Counted from the first letter of the stretch, positions 31,066-43,619 are shown. The stretch is 64,000 nucleotides of DNA from Marsupella aquatica (GCA_973895155.1 OZ316896.1:23436001-23500000), one strand, 5' to 3'. Numbers and translations are program-made. The notes: generated by a model not told the origin, from the sequence alone.

Positions 31066-31980
31066 TGTGGTGCGTCCCATGGCTCCCTAAACCCAAGAAA
31101 CCCCCCAGCTCAAGCCGATTCCCGCAGGTTTCGTGCTTGGCGAGGCCGTTTCCGCGGCTTAGCGGCATGGGACGCTGCTAACCTTCTACTACTACTATTA
31201 ACATTTTACACACATATACTGGACAGATCCTTCATCGGGTCATGAGATACGTAGCCGGCCTAATATAGGCCTTCCCCTGTCTTCCCTTGTCTTCCCCTCC
31301 GTCTTGTTAGGTATGTTTGGATTCCGCCGCCGGAATGATCCCCAATAGGCTTGGTTAAGCCGCTAAGACCTCTCTCAGCTCGACACATCCAACTCTCACT
31401 CCCCTGCTTACTTTCCTTCCTTCTGTTGATGTGGGCACTCTTCACACAAGTTAATGCGACACACAAATAGCAAAATGACTCATTCTGACTGAGTCATACC
31501 ATGCACTTGCCATACAAACAGTACATCTCATACACAAGTTCTGCGAACTAAGCCGTGAGGCCAACTCTATTCAGCTCTTAGGCATGAGGAAACATGAATA
31601 TACACAAGGGTCACTGTATGACTAACCGAGAGCTTCTCGTACTACTTGATCCCAACCCGGCTGGTGCAAACTAAAAACTTGCTAAAGAAGAGGCCCTGAG
31701 CTCCCCGCTGCCCAGGTACTTATCCTGGTAGTGGATCCGCCATTCTTTGCATCGTAAGCCTAATCTACTTAACAGTAATCTACTTGCCCGAATCTACCTA
31801 TGTACAGCAAGGCAGGAGCACAAGTGTTGCTCCTACCAGTGGGACCGCAATCCCACTAAGCTAAGTGTCAGGGCCGCTCCTGGTTCTGATCCTAATCCTA
31901 AACGTGGAGATCCGCGCCCGCCCTGCCCACTCACGCCTCCTCCCTCCACGTCCGCCCTCCCTAAAAGGAACGGCGCCCTT
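31066..31980 (-). repeat. 5' LTR of the complete element, inner segment
   Basis: The last 915 bases of the 5' LTR, from its terminus next to the primer-binding site to the CCCTT target site (31976-31980) where a solo LTR has inserted. It matches 20206-21120 almost perfectly; differences include one T/C at 31753 and one in the CTTCCCCTGT repeat near 31277. Confidence 0.95.
31715..31724 (-). promoter_or_regulatory. TATA-like element of the LTR
   Basis: GATAAGTACC on the minus strand, in the ordinary-looking tail of the LTR. Older copies have GGATAAATACC here (near 2700 and 41123), closer to a TATA box. Transcription would start about 30 bases downstream, near the conserved GGCCTCTTCTTTAGC, which would place ORF3 in U3. 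This is prediction only. Confidence 0.35.
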
Positions 31981-32095
31981 TGTGATGCCTAGACAGGAAT
32001 CACTCGGCCGGTTAAGTGGGTAAAGCAGGAAGGCACCCTAGGAACACCTTAGTATAGTGACAAAACAAGGAAAATATAAACAATTAGGGGCAACC

Positions 32096-35000
32096 ATGGA
32101 ACCCGGGCAGAGGCCGGAGGTAAGGCTGAGGGTGAAAACCCGATTAGGGTTATGGCGCGTTAAGCGTCGGCGGCTAGGAAGGATCAACGGGAAGAAGGAC
32201 CGGCAGAGGAGAGGGGTAAGGAGCGCTTGCAGGAGATGGTGGCTCATTTGCGAGCACGAACTAGGCAGACGACTACGGGAGGCCAACTACTGTCAGCTGC
32301 TTAGGCAAGCACTCAGGGAGAGAGTAGATACCGACGATCAACCTAAGGAGGGTATGAGCAACGTCAATCAAGCGGCACATTTCTGGGGATGCCTGTTCGA
32401 ACGGGCAACTGAGTACATCAAGACTTACGAGGACGAGGAGTCAGAAAGGGCAGCTCGAGAATGGCAGGAGCTCGCTCAATTGTGGGAGCTGCAGAAGACG
32501 GCTTTCTTAGGAGGCGAACTCATCAAGGACGAGTTCCTGTGGACGCCTACTTCCAATCAACTCGACGATCTTCTGTTTTGCAAGGACAGCGTCGTCGGCA
32601 TCCGAGAGGCCATCAAGAACTGCAACGACATACACTGGGAATTAAAGGGTAGCACGGAAAGGTGGACCCAGGCAACGGTGCTAGGAGAAACCTCCACGGC
32701 AGCAGAGATGAAGAGGAAGGGAGCCGTCAACGATGAAGCCACCCCGGCAAAAAGAATGAGGTCGACGGCACCAAAGAAGCCAGCCGAGCAGCAGAGCAGG
32801 AGGCAGGGAGAAGCCGAAGAGGAGGAGGTCGATCCCATCAAGGCCATTCCAACCAGGGATGACACCTGGAAGGGCTGGGCGGCAACCCTACCGGTGGAGG
32901 TGCAACTACATTTTGCACGGGAGGAGGATGCATGCTTTACGGCCATGCAGACCAAGAAGTACCAAGGCTTCATGGCCGGATCCGGCTTGGAGGCCTTTGT
33001 AAGATTACCATGGCTGAAGCCGGAGGTACCGGAGTCAGACCTATTAGAATTCGTGGGGTCATGGGAACCCGAGACCAATTGCACGAGGATATATGGGAAG
33101 GATTTCTATCTTACTCCCAAGGTGATTGCCGAAGTGTTTGGCTTGCCGATGGGCAATAAGACCAAAGTTGATACCAGGAAGACCTTGCCTGACAAGGAGT
33201 TCCGGTCGTTCCCCGGGCCATCAACGAAGAATGGCTTCTTCCGGAACACCTGCACCAACCCGCACATAGGAGAGATGATCGACTTCTTGCGGGTGACGAT
33301 GCATTGTAACTTGCCGAGGGCAGAGATCGGCAAGGCACAGGTCTATATGGCAGAAAGGCCAGACCCAAGCCGGGACTACAACGGGTACCTCCTCAACCAA
33401 TTGAAGAAGATCTTAAAGGAGGAGCAGCAGGTAATCGGCATGGGGAGCGTGTCGCGGCTTGGCTATCACATGCCGCTGTTGTGCCGGTATGCCAGAGGTC
33501 AGACTTTTGCCCCGGTACTTCCCCTGCAGGTAAGGGCACCCGAGGAAGCTCCAACGCCGAGGCCGTTGGCTGAGAAGCCTCAACCACCTGTTAGTCCTAC
33601 GATCAAGCAGGTGTTTAGGCCCAGGAAGGAAGACTTGCCGATGCAGCAACCAGGCATGCAGAGTCTGCTGAAACTACTGGAGAAAGAAAAGAAATCGGCA
33701 TCGGCAACAACAACGGCAACGGCAACCATGCAGGACACTACTACAGAGGTAGGCCTACACCGGCTCACAAGAGAAAACCCCTTTGTTGGAGACGAGAGAA
33801 TCAGGCCGGAATCCAAGCCAGGTGTTCGAATGTACGTGGGAACCTCAAGCTCCGAATCTGAGGCAGAATTGCCTGAAGCTCCTACCGAGGAAGAGGAGAG
33901 GGAGAAGCCGGAAATCCAAGAGGTAGAGGAGGCAGTAGAGGACTGCAGCCATGATAATTCCGGCTATGGGTCGGACCATCACGTTCCAGGAGTAAGGACC
34001 TGTGGCCGGTTTGTCCCCACACTTCCAAGGGTAGTGCGAGGGGACCCCAACCAGCAGAGTAGCCCTGAGTCTCCCCCACCAGATGTTGCTCCCCCGAGCT
34101 TCGACGGCATAAAACAGACGGTGCAGGAATTTCAGGAGCGAATCAAGCAGGAGGAAGAGGCCGCCCTGGCTAAGGAAAAGGATTTACCAGGAGGAGATTG
34201 GCCGGAGGACATCAGGCGGCTAGCCGAAAAAGGAAGCAAACCTCTAGCCACGATTGAAGAGATCCGCAGGACGGCTTGGGAGCAGAGGCCACGATGGGCG
34301 ATGCCGATCACTTCTACTTACTCCACCTACGCTAAGAATAGAGCCATGGAGTATGGTGAGATGTGTGGGGAACTTGCGCTCGGCATCTTTGGAGAGGAGT
34401 TGGAGGTAGGACCCTTTTTCCATAGGGAGCAGTTGGAGAAGCACCAATTAGAAGAAGCGGTGGCTTTAGAGAGAAGCAAGAAGGACGAGGTCATTCGGCG
34501 GCTTAGGAGGATGGAAGCCGAGATTGAAGATCTAAGGGCGGCCAAGAAAGCCCAAGATGAACTGCGGATTAAACGACATGAGCTGAACATCATGCAGGGG
34601 CAGTTGGACGCCGCGCAGGCTGATAATCAGAATATCAAGGATAAACTGACTCAGACGCAGGAAGAGTTGGCCGACACGATCAAAGAAAGGGAAAAGTGGA
34701 AGCAAGAGCTGAAGAATACAGAGGAGGCCCACATAACAGCCAACAGCCGGGCCATGGCGGAGACCCAAAGAAAGGAATGGGCGTTGAAAGGGGAGCTCGA
34801 GAAAATCCGCGGAGCCCTTGAGCAAAAGGAGGTCGAGTTAGGGAAATCCTATCAAGGGATTATGGCGCTGCAGCAGGAGCTTGCGTCCCTGACGGCCAGC
34901 TTCAAGGCCGACCTAAGGGAGAAGGACGAGATGCTCGAACAGACTTACGCCAAGATGAACCAGATGNNNNNNNNNNNNNNNNNNNNNNNNNNNNNNNNNN

Positions 35001-35336
35001 NNNNNNNNNNNNNNNNNNNNNNNNNNNNNNNNNNNNNNNNNNNNNNNNNNNNNNNNNNNNNNNNNNAGGGTCACGGCTAAGGATCCAACTACCCTAGGGG
35101 AAGGGGAAGCCGAAGCCGAGGGAGTGGCTGAAGCCGAAGCCGTGAGAGTGGCTGAGGCCGAAGCCGTGGGTATTGCCGAGGCCGGTGTCGAGGTTGAAGC
35201 CGAAGGTGGACCCAGTCAGGCCGAGGGAGAGTTGACTCGGTCAAGGGCAGGTAATCTGTCAGTAGGCGGGCCAACGGCAGTGGCTGCGGAGGAAGTGTTG
35301 GGGGCGTCCATTGAGGATCCACCACCGGTGTCGTGA
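32096..35336 (+). CDS. ORF3 in the solo LTR, interrupted only by the assembly gap
   Basis: Same protein as at 55917-59540. The frame is open from the ATG at 32096 to the N run at 34967, and again from the gap to the stop after DPPPVS at 35334-35336. A 3-bp in-frame deletion near 33790 removes one residue. The missing part is the end of the coiled coil and the KKKRK region. Whether the true gene is intact depends on the sequence hidden by the gap. Confidence 0.75.
34967..35066. other. Assembly gap (100 N)
   Basis: Exactly 100 N, the usual placeholder for a gap of unknown size. Comparison with the sister LTR says about 480 bp of ORF3 is missing. Confidence 0.98.
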
Positions 35337-36261
35337 CGGTGCAAGGGCGCCGTTCCTTTTAGGGAGGCGGGACGTGGAGGGAGGAGGCGTGAGTGGGCAG
35401 GGCGGGCGCGGATCTCCACGTTTAGGATTAGGATCAGAACCAGGAGCGGCCCTGACACTTAGCTTAGTGGGATTGCGGTCCCACTGGTAGGAGCAACACT
35501 TGTGCTCCTGCCTTGCTGTACATAGGTAGATTCGGGCAAGTAGATTACTGTTAAGTAGATTAGGCTTACGATGCAAAGAATGGCGGATCCACTACCAGGA
35601 TAAGTACCTAGGCAGCGGGGAGCTCAGGGCCTCTTCTTTAGCAAGTTTTTAGTTTGCACCAGCCGGGCTGGGATCAAGTAGTACGAGAAGCTCTCGGTTA
35701 GTCATACAGTGACCTTGTGTATATTCATGTTTCCTCATGCCTAAGAGCTGAATAGAGTTGGCCTCACGGCTTAGTTCGCAGAACTTGTGTATGAGATGTA
35801 CTGTTTGTATGGCAAGTGCATGGTATGACTCAGTCAGAATGAGTCATTTTGCTATTTGTGTGTCGCATTAACTTGTGTGAAGAGTGCCCACATCAACAGA
35901 AGGAAGGAAAGTAAGCAGGGGAGTGAGAGTTGGATGTGTCGAGCTGAGAGAGGTCTTAGCGGCTTAACCAAGCCTATTGGGGATCATTCCGGCGGCGGAA
36001 TCCAAACATACCTAACAAGACGGAGGGGAAGACAGGGGAAGACAGGGGAAGGCCTATATTAGGCCGGCTACGTATCTCATGACCCGATGAAGGATCTGTC
36101 CAGTATATGTGTGTAAAATGTTAATAGTAGTAGTAGAAGGTTAGCAGCGTCCCATGCCGCTAAGCCGCGGAAACGGCCTCGCCAAGCGTGAAACCCGCGG
36201 GAATCGGCTTGAGCTGGGGGGTTTCTTGGGTTTAGGGAGCCATGGGACGCACCACACCCTT

Positions 36262-39200
36262 GCACCGTCACGACACCGGTGGTGGATCCTCAATGGACGC
36301 CCCCAACACTTCCTCCTCAGCCACTGCCGTTGGCCCGCCTACTGACAGATTACCTGCCCTTGACTGAGTCAACTCTCCCTCGGCCTGACTGGGTCCACCT
36401 TCGGCTTCAGCCTCGACACCGGCCTCGGCAATACCCATGGCTTCGGCCTCAGCCACTCCCTCGGCTTCGGCTTCCCCTTCCCCTAGGGTAGTTGGATCCT
36501 TAGCCGTGACCCTGTCTGGGGTCGGTGCTGGGTCTACCTCCTTGATCACCACGGCCTGTGAAGTCGTATTACTCCTTGACCCTGAAGGTTTCCGCTTCTT
36601 CTTCGTTGGTGGCTCGGCAGCTGGTCCCTTCCCCTTCCCACTTAATTCTGGCACTGGTGCAGGTGGCGCGGCTTGTCCTTCGGCAATTACCACCCCTGGT
36701 AACTGGTTTGTCCCAACAGGAGATGGACCTGCTGCAGCTAAGCATTTAAATACTGCGGCTTGTTTCTTCAGCCGCTCTGTTTGGTTGTCGGCCCGCCGCT
36801 GTAGGTTCTCCATCTTCCTCGTGATTTCCTCCAACTCCTCTTGGGTTTCATCCAGGTCCTTACGTGCCCCCTCCAGCTCGTTTTTGGCCTCCTCCTGCTC
36901 CCTGTGGGCTTCCTCCAATTCCTTCTTCAAGGTAGCCTTCTCCTCCTGGGTTGCTCTTAGCTCCTTGTCGAGCTCTGCAATGATGACAGACTCCATCTGG
37001 TTCATCTTGGCGTAAGTCTGTTCGAGCATCTCGTCCTTCTCCCTTAGGTCGGCCTTGAAGTTGGCCGTCAGGGACGCAAGCTCCTGCTGCAGCGCCATAA
37101 TCCCTTGATAGGATTTCCCTAACTCGACCTCCTTCTGCTCAAGGGCTCCGCGGATTTTCTCGAGCTCCCCTTTCAACGCCCATTCCTTTCTTTGGGTCTC
37201 CGCCATGGCCCGGCTGTTGGCTGTTATGTGGGCCTCCTCTGTATTCTTCAGCTCTTGCTTCCACTTCTCCCTCTCTTTGATCGTGTCGGCCAACTCTTCC
37301 TGCGTCTGAGTCAGTTTATCCTTGATATTCTGATTATCAGCCTGCGCGGCGTCCAACTGCCCCTGCATGATGTTCAGCTCATGTCGTTTAATCCGCAGTT
37401 CATCTTGGGCTTTCTTGGCCGCCCTTAGATCTTCAATCTCGGCTTCCATCCTCCTAAGCCGCCGAATGACCTCGTCCTTCTTGCTTCTCTCTAAAGCCAC
37501 CGCTTCTTCTAATTGGTGCTTCTCCAACTGCTCCCTATGGAAAAAGGGTCCTACCTCCAACTCCTCTCCAAAGATGCCGAGCGCAAGTTCCCCACACATC
37601 TCACCATACTCCATGGCTCTATTCTTAGCGTAGGTGGAGTAAGTAGAAGTGATCGGCATCGCCCATCGTGGCCTCTGCTCCCAAGCCGTCCTGCGGATCT
37701 CTTCAATCGTGGCTAGAGGTTTGCTTCCTTTTTCGGCTAGCCGCCTGATGTCCTCCGGCCAATCTCCTCCTGGTAAATCCTTTTCCTTAGCCAGGGCGGC
37801 CTCTTCCTCCTGCTTGATTCGCTCCTGAAATTCCTGCACCGTCTGTTTTATGCCGTCGAAGCTCGGGGGAGCAACATCTGGTGGGGGAGACTCAGGGCTA
37901 CTCTGCTGGTTGGGGTCCCCTCGCACTACCCTTGGAAGTGTGGGGACAAACCGGCCACAGGTCCTTACTCCTGGAACGTGATGGTCCGACCCATAGCCGG
38001 AATTATCATGGCTGCAGTCCTCCACTGCCTCCTCTACCTCTTGGATTTCCGGCTTCTCCCTCTCCTCTTCCTTGGTAGGAGCTTCAGGCAATTCTGCCTC
38101 AGATTCGGAGCTTGAGGTTCCCACGTACATTCGAACACCTGGCTTGGATTCCGGCCTGATTCTCTCCTTGTCTCCAGCAAAGGGGTTTTCTCTTGTGAGC
38201 TGGTGTAGGCCTACCTCTGTAGTAGTGTCCTGCATTGTTGCCGTTGCCGTTGTTGTTGCCGATGCCGATTTCTTTTCTTTCTCCAGTAGTTTCAGCAGAC
38301 TCTGCATGCCTGGTTGCTGCATCGGCAAGTCTTCCTTCCTGGGCCTAAACACCTGCTCGATCGTAGGACTAACAGGTGGTTGAGGCTTCTCAGCCAACGG
38401 CCTCGGCGTTGGAGCTTCCTCGGGTGCCCTTACCTGCAGGGGAAGTACCGGGGCAAAAGTCTGACCTCTGGCATACCGGCACAACAGCGGCATGTGATAG
38501 CCAAGCCGCGACACGCTCCCCATGCCGATTACCTGCTGCTCCTCCTTTAAGATCTTCTTCAATTGGTTGAGGAGGTACCCGTTGTAGTCCCGGCTTGGGT
38601 CTGGCCTTTCTGCCAGATAGACCTGTGCCTTGCCGATCTCTGCCCTCGGCAAGTTACAATGCATGGTCACCCGCAAGAAGTCGATCATCTCTCCTATGTG
38701 CGGGTTGGTGCAGGTGTTCCGGAAGAAGCCATTCTTCGTTGATGGCCCGGGGAACGACCGGAACTCCTTGTCAGGCAAGGTCTTCCTGGTATCAACTTTG
38801 GTCTTATTGCCCATCGGCAAGCCAAACACTTCGGCAATCACCTTGGGAGTAAGATAGAAATCCTTCCCATATATCCTCGTGCAATTGGTCTCGGGTTCCC
38901 ATGACCCCACGAATTCTAATAGGTCCGACTCCGGTACCTCCGGCTTCAGCCATGGTAATCTTACAAAGGCCTCCAAGCCGGATCCGGCCATGAAGCCTTG
39001 GTACTTCTTGGTCTGCATGGCCGTAAAGCATGCATCCTCCTCCCGTGCAAAATGTAGTTGCACCTCCACCGGTAGGGTTGCCGCCCAGCCCTTCCAGGTG
39101 TCATCCCTGGTTGGAATGGCCTTGATGGGATCGACCTCCTCCTCTTCGGCTTCTCCCTGCCTCCTGCTCTGCTGCTCGGCTGGCTTCTTTGGTGCCGCCG

Positions 39201-39982
39201 ACCTCGTTCTTTTTGCCGGGGTGGCTTCATCGTTGACGGCTCCCTTCCTCTTCATCTCTGCTGCCGTGGAGGTTTCTCCTAGCACCGTTGCCTGGGTCCA
39301 CCTTTCCGTGCTACCCTTTAATTCCCAGTGTATGTCGTTGCAGTTCTTGATGGCCTCTCGGATGCCGACGACGCTGTCCTTGCAAAACAGAAGATCGTCG
39401 AGTTGATTGGAAGTAGGCGTCCACAGGAACTCGTCCTTGATGAGTTCGCCTCCTAAGAAAGCCGTCTTCTACAGCTCCCACAATCGAGCGAGCTCCTGCC
39501 GTTCTCGAGCTGCCCTTTCTGACTCCTCGTCCTCGTAAGTCTTGATGTACTCAGTTGCCCGTTCGAACAGGCATCCCCAGAAATGTGCCGCTTGATTGAC
39601 GTTGCTCATACCCTCCTTAGGTTGATCGTCGGTATCTACTCTCTCCCCGAGTGCTTGCCTAAGCAGCTGACAGTAGTTGGCCTCCCGTAGTCGTCTGCCT
39701 AGTTCGTGCTCGCAAATGAGCCACCATCTCCTGCAAGCGCTCCTTACCCCTCTCCTCTGCCGGTCCTTCTTCCCGTTGATCCTTCCTAGCCGCCGACGCT
39801 TAACGCGCCCTAACCCTAATCGGGTTTTCACCCTCAGCCTTACCTCCGGCCTCTGCCCGGGTTCCATGGTTGCCCCTAATTGTTTATATTTTCCTTGTTT
39901 TGTCACTATACTAAGGTGTTCCTAGGGTGCCTTCCTGCTTTACCCACTTAACCGGCCGAGTGATTCCTGTCTAGGCATCACA
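36262..39982 (-). repeat. 5' LTR of the complete element, outer segment
   Basis: The remaining 3,721 bases of the 5' LTR, from the second CCCTT copy to the outer end TGTGATGCC at 39982 (minus strand). Together with 31066-31980 it sums to 4,636 bp, exactly the 3' LTR length. GAAGG at 39983-39987 is the element's target duplication. Confidence 0.95.
36268..39867 (-). pseudogene. ORF3 in the 5' LTR, one nonsense mutation
   Basis: Same reading frame as 24726-21127. A single change turns CAG into TAG at 39471-39469 (after about 132 residues from the ATG at 39867). The rest of the frame is open to the stop at 36268 but continues from the LTR-LTR mosaic only at DNA level, since the solo LTR entered just past the stop. 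The change is C-to-T in a CAG (CHG) context. Confidence 0.85.
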
Positions 39983-39987
39983 GAAGG

Positions 39988-41769
39988 ACGACATGCTCAG
40001 TCAAACATACGAAAAGATGAATAAGATGGAGTTTGATGTTGTCCACGAGCTCAACAAGGAGCTAAGGGAAACCCGGTAGGAAGGGCGGCCTTGCAAAAGG
40101 AGTTGGAGGACACCCGGGGGGAGTTGGACGAGACTCAGGAGGAGTTAGAGGACATCGTGCGGAAGGTGGAAAACTTGCAGCGACGAAAGTCTAGCCGAGG
40201 AAAGGAAGTGCCCGGCTACACCAAGTAGACCCCCGGTGGCAACGACGAGGTTGCCAGGTGTGGTACTGGCCGAAAGACTAGCCGAGGTACCCTCACCCTT
40301 GCCAAAAGTAATGAGCAAGGGGAAGATGTTGGCTGCCTTGGAAGGGAAGGACAGAAAGAAGCGAAAACCTGTCGGGTCAGGAGTCAACACACTTCCCCAG
40401 GCCACCGTGGCCGAGGTAGAGAGCATGGCACCGGCCTTATGCGAGGTCATGGCTGTGAAGGTGGCAGTATTATAAGTCGGCCAAGATGACCAGTTGGGAG
40501 CCGCCATGACAAGAGTGGACTCAAGGTTGTCAATCATCGATAGGCATCAACCCCAACCTTGGGAAGAGGAGACAACCCGCCTTGTAGGACGAACCTATGA
40601 GGAAGACAACTACAGCGAGGAGGGGGATGTCGGCACTAACAAAGCCGATGCCGGGACTACCAATGCCGATGCCATAGTAACGGTCCCACCACTTCTGCAG
40701 GCCGGGGCGGCAGCCAAAGCCAAATTAAGACGAGGCCGGGGTTGGACCAGATAACGCCGAGGACAGGTTGACCCAATCAAGAGCATGTAATCTGTCAGAG
40801 GATGAACTTACGGCATTGGCCGCAAAAGGAGGATTAGGGGCGTCCATTGGGGATGAGCCACCACTGGCATGACGGTGGTGGAGGGTCGTCCCTTTTAGGG
40901 AGGGCAGACGTGGGGGAGGGAGGCGTGAGTGGGCAAGGCAAGCGCAAACCTCTAGAATTAAGATTAGGATCAGGACCAAGAGGCGGCCCTGACACTTAGA
41001 TTAGTGGAATTGTGGATCTGTTGGTAAGAGCAACACTTGTGCTCTTGCCCCGTTGTACATAGGCAGATTACAATTAGAATAGATTAGGCTTACGTTGCAA
41101 TGAATTGGTAGGTGAGTTTCCAGGATAAATACCTGTGCAACGGGGAGTTCAGGCCTTTTTTCTTAAGCAAGTTTTTAGTGCACCAGCAAGACTGAGATCA
41201 TTTAGTAAAAGAAGGTCTCGGTTAGTTATACAGTGAATTTTGTGTATATTCATGTTTCCTCATACCCATGAGCTGAATAGAGTTGGCCTTCCGGCTTAGT
41301 TCGCAGATCTTGTGTATGAGAAGTATTGTTTGTATGAGAGTTTCACCAAGTATAACTTAGTCAGTAAAAGTCATTTTTCTATTTGTGTGTCGCATCAACT
41401 TGTATGAAGATTGCCCACACCAACTATAGGAGAGAAGGGGAGTAAGAAAAGTCACAAGAAGCAGTGAGAGTTGGATGTGTCGAGCTGAGAGAGGTCTTAG
41501 CGGCTACCCAAGCCAATTGGGCATCATTCTGGGGGCGGAATCCAAACATAACTGAAGGAAGACCGAAAGGAGAGGATAAGGAGAGGCATAGAGTAAGTTG
41601 GCAACATACCTCATGACCCGATGAAGGATCTGTCCAGTATATGTGGGTAAGAAATTAGCAGCGTCTCATGCCGATGAGCCACGGAACCGAACTTGGCAAG
41701 ACCAAAACCGATAGGAATCGGCTTGTTCTGGGAGGTTCTTGGGTCCAAAGGGCCATGGGACGCACCACA
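39988..41769 (+). mobile_element. Right part of the old LTR split by the full element
   Basis: It continues the relic of 19970-20205: the ORF3 coiled coil resumes at 39988 (DDMLSQTYEKMNKMEFDVV), followed by a premature TAG at 40077-40079 and frameshifts. A recognisable central piece reads TTRLPGVVLAERLAEVPSPLPKVMSKGK at about 40239-40325. The LTR tail ends GGGACGCACCACA at 41769. TATA-like GGATAAATACC is near 41123. The ORF3 here is a pseudogene. Confidence 0.88.
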
Positions 41770-43079
41770 AGAGCCCTGGCCCTAGTCCGTGTGAACAACA
41801 CAGATTCAAATCCCTTGGCCAGGCTGGCTAGGGGGCGATGGCGTATTACCTTTTCATGCAAATCCATATAATAAAGCATGACCAGAATCTAGGATAAAGA
41901 CCTCCGCTTGAGAGTGAAGCCTCTAGACCGGGGCACAACTACAGTTGGGGGTGAAATAGGAAACAATGGGCATCACAACACTCATCTATTTATGAGCAAA
42001 CCTTGGGCATTCATACTACCCAAAAATGTTTTTTAGAAGTATCTCAGCGTGGGCATACCGCGTACAATATGTTGCTGCGGGTTTTTCTGTGTTTTTCCCC
42101 CCGTTGCTTGTTTTTTTCAGCCACCCGTACAATATCCGTACTGAAATCCTTATTTCAATGCACGACGCCCATAAAGCAAAGTTTTTCATACGCGAGCCCT
42201 CTGCAAAAAACAAATCGCACTGACGTGTGTAGTGAAAAAACAATGTTACTTCGTAATCGAAGACAAGGAAAAAAACACCGTTTCAAAGGCACTAGAGAAT
42301 TTCTACTCCACAGATATTGTAAATTTTCATCTCAAATGAATTTACAGGATTTAATTCCAAGCACACACGAGAAATGTTTTTCTTCGCTCTGCACATATAT
42401 TTGATGGAGCATGGGTTTTTTTGTGTCTATTGGGTGTGTGTGTTTTTCGGTGTGGGCTGCTTGTTTTTCATTACAAATATGTCGGTGTGTGTAATTTCCT
42501 CCCAATATGTTTAGTGCGTGTAATTTTTTTCCCCCCAAATAATGTTGTTGCATTTAGTTTTAAACCCCCCATGTTTCTGTGTTTTTTTGTTACATGCGGT
42601 GTTGGTAGTGTTTTTTCTTTAACGCATTCTATGCTGCCCATTTTTTTATGTGGTTTGTTTTTAGTTTTTTTTATGGGTTTATTTTCCCATGTGCTCCTCG
42701 TGTTCCGTATTTTGTGTAGGGGGCCATGTTTTTTTCTCTCTCATTGCTAGTTTATTTTGTATTTATGGTGGATGCGTTGTTGTATATTTTCGAGGAAATT
42801 GTACAAAAAAATTCCAAACATATCCGTACATTCAACAATTCAATGTTTTCCAGTACACAGTCCAATGCGAATGTCTTACATGGACGGGCGGCCCGTTGAA
42901 GTGGTTGGTGTAACGTCATGGGTGGTTTACATTCATGTTGTAAGGTCCTTTGCCGAAAGTGTATACGTTTACAGCCGGTGTAAACTGTTGTAAGGCTATA
43001 TAATTAGATATGTCGGTAGATATGTAAGTATATACGCAAGTAGATAAAGACATTACTTTTGGTTATTATTCCTTACTTG
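41770..43079. other. T-rich spacer, no gene seen
   Basis: Long T runs dominate 42050-42800 and produce Phe/Cys/Val-rich open frames that look non-coding. A tRNA-like B-box (GATTCAAATCCC) occurs near 41809, but no full tRNA fold could be drawn. Confidence 0.5.
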
Positions 43080-43580
43080 GTCAATGGATTACCCCATCTC
43101 CTGCAACGTTTCATTATTGCATTACCCTGTCTCTTGCGGGCTTTCGTTTCTAGAAAGCCCCCTGTCCCTTGCTGGGGTTCATTATGGGGGTTACCCTGTG
43201 TCCGTGTCTCCTCTCCAATTTCATCACTGGATTACCCTATGTCTTTCTTCAAGGTTTTTTAAATTTATTATCCCGTTTATTATTCTATGTCTTGCCCCGG
43301 TATGAATTTTGTTTTGGAATACCATGTGTCTTGCTGGGTTTGTTTTATGGAATACCCTTGTCCCTTGCTGGTGTTCATTATGGAGCTACCCGGTGTTTGT
43401 GTCTCCTCTCCAGTTTCATCACTGGATTATCCTATGTCTTTCTTCGAGGTTTTTTTTATTATTATTCTATGTCTTGCCCCAGTATGAATTTTGGAATACC
43501 CTGTGTCTTGCTGGGTTTGTTTTATGGAATACCCCGTGTCCCTTGCGGGGTTTCATTATTGGGTTACCCCGTCTCCTTGG
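43080..43580 (+). repeat. Tandem repeats, about 180-196 bp with shorter internal units
   Basis: TCCCTTGCTGG recurs at 43165 and 43361 (period 196), and a partial third unit starts near 43539. Inside, a roughly 40-bp motif (CTTGCTGGGTTTGTTTTATGGAATACCC and variants) repeats. Open frames across it are repeat artefacts. Confidence 0.8.
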
Positions 43581-43619
43581 AGAGGAGCAATTTCATCAGT
43601 TATCAGTGACTGATATCAG

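Larger units (their letters stand above)
31981..36256 (+). mobile_element. Solo LTR nested in the 5' LTR of the complete element
   Basis: It runs from TGTGATGCCTAG at 31981 to GACGCACCACA at 36256, in opposite orientation to its host. Exact 5-bp duplications CCCTT flank it (31976-31980 and 36257-36261), and the uninterrupted sister sequence at 21117-21121 has CCCTT once. It is therefore an insertion, later reduced to a solo LTR. The length is 4,276 bp including 100 N. Against the 4,659-bp copy at 55802 about 480 bp of real sequence is missing at the N run. Confidence 0.95.
20206..39982 (-). mobile_element. Complete Ty3/Gypsy retrotransposon with 4.6-kb LTRs and LTR-encoded ORF3
   Basis: Read on the minus strand: 5' LTR (39982-31066, interrupted), primer-binding site (31061-31042), gag-protease, pol (RT, RNase H, integrase), polypurine tract, 3' LTR (24841-20206). 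The 5-bp duplication GAAGG flanks it (20201-20205 and 39983-39987). Subtracting the nested solo LTR plus its duplicated CCCTT (4,281 bp) gives an element of 15,496 bp. The two LTRs then have the same length, 4,636 bp, and I count roughly 18-20 base differences between them by eye, almost all transitions, so insertion was recent. No chromodomain is seen at the integrase C-terminus. With the DGGSG protease motif this suggests the non-chromovirus (Tat/Athila-like) side of plant Gypsy elements; the lineage call is tentative. It is potentially autonomous apart from one stop in the 5' LTR copy of ORF3. Confidence 0.95.

Noticed and set aside
31066-31980. Calling 31066-31980 a complete short LTR of about 0.9 kb
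   Set aside because: Its right edge has no TG/CA end and is explained by insertion of the solo LTR at CCCTT; the LTR continues at 36262 and sums to the same length as the 3' LTR.
31981-36256. ORF3 unit as an independent DNA transposon with inverted ends TGTGATGCCT / TGTGGTGCGT
   Set aside because: The 10-base end similarity is tempting, but the same ends border the internal region next to a polypurine tract and a primer-binding site, which identifies them as LTR ends.
41770-41930. tRNA-related SINE suggested by GATTCAAATCCC near 41809
   Set aside because: No acceptor stem or A-box pairing, no poly-A or repeat tail, and only one copy seen.
42050-43600. Membrane-protein genes suggested by Phe/Leu/Cys-rich open frames
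   Set aside because: They come from T-rich and tandem-repeat DNA, overlap in several frames and lack splice or start signals.
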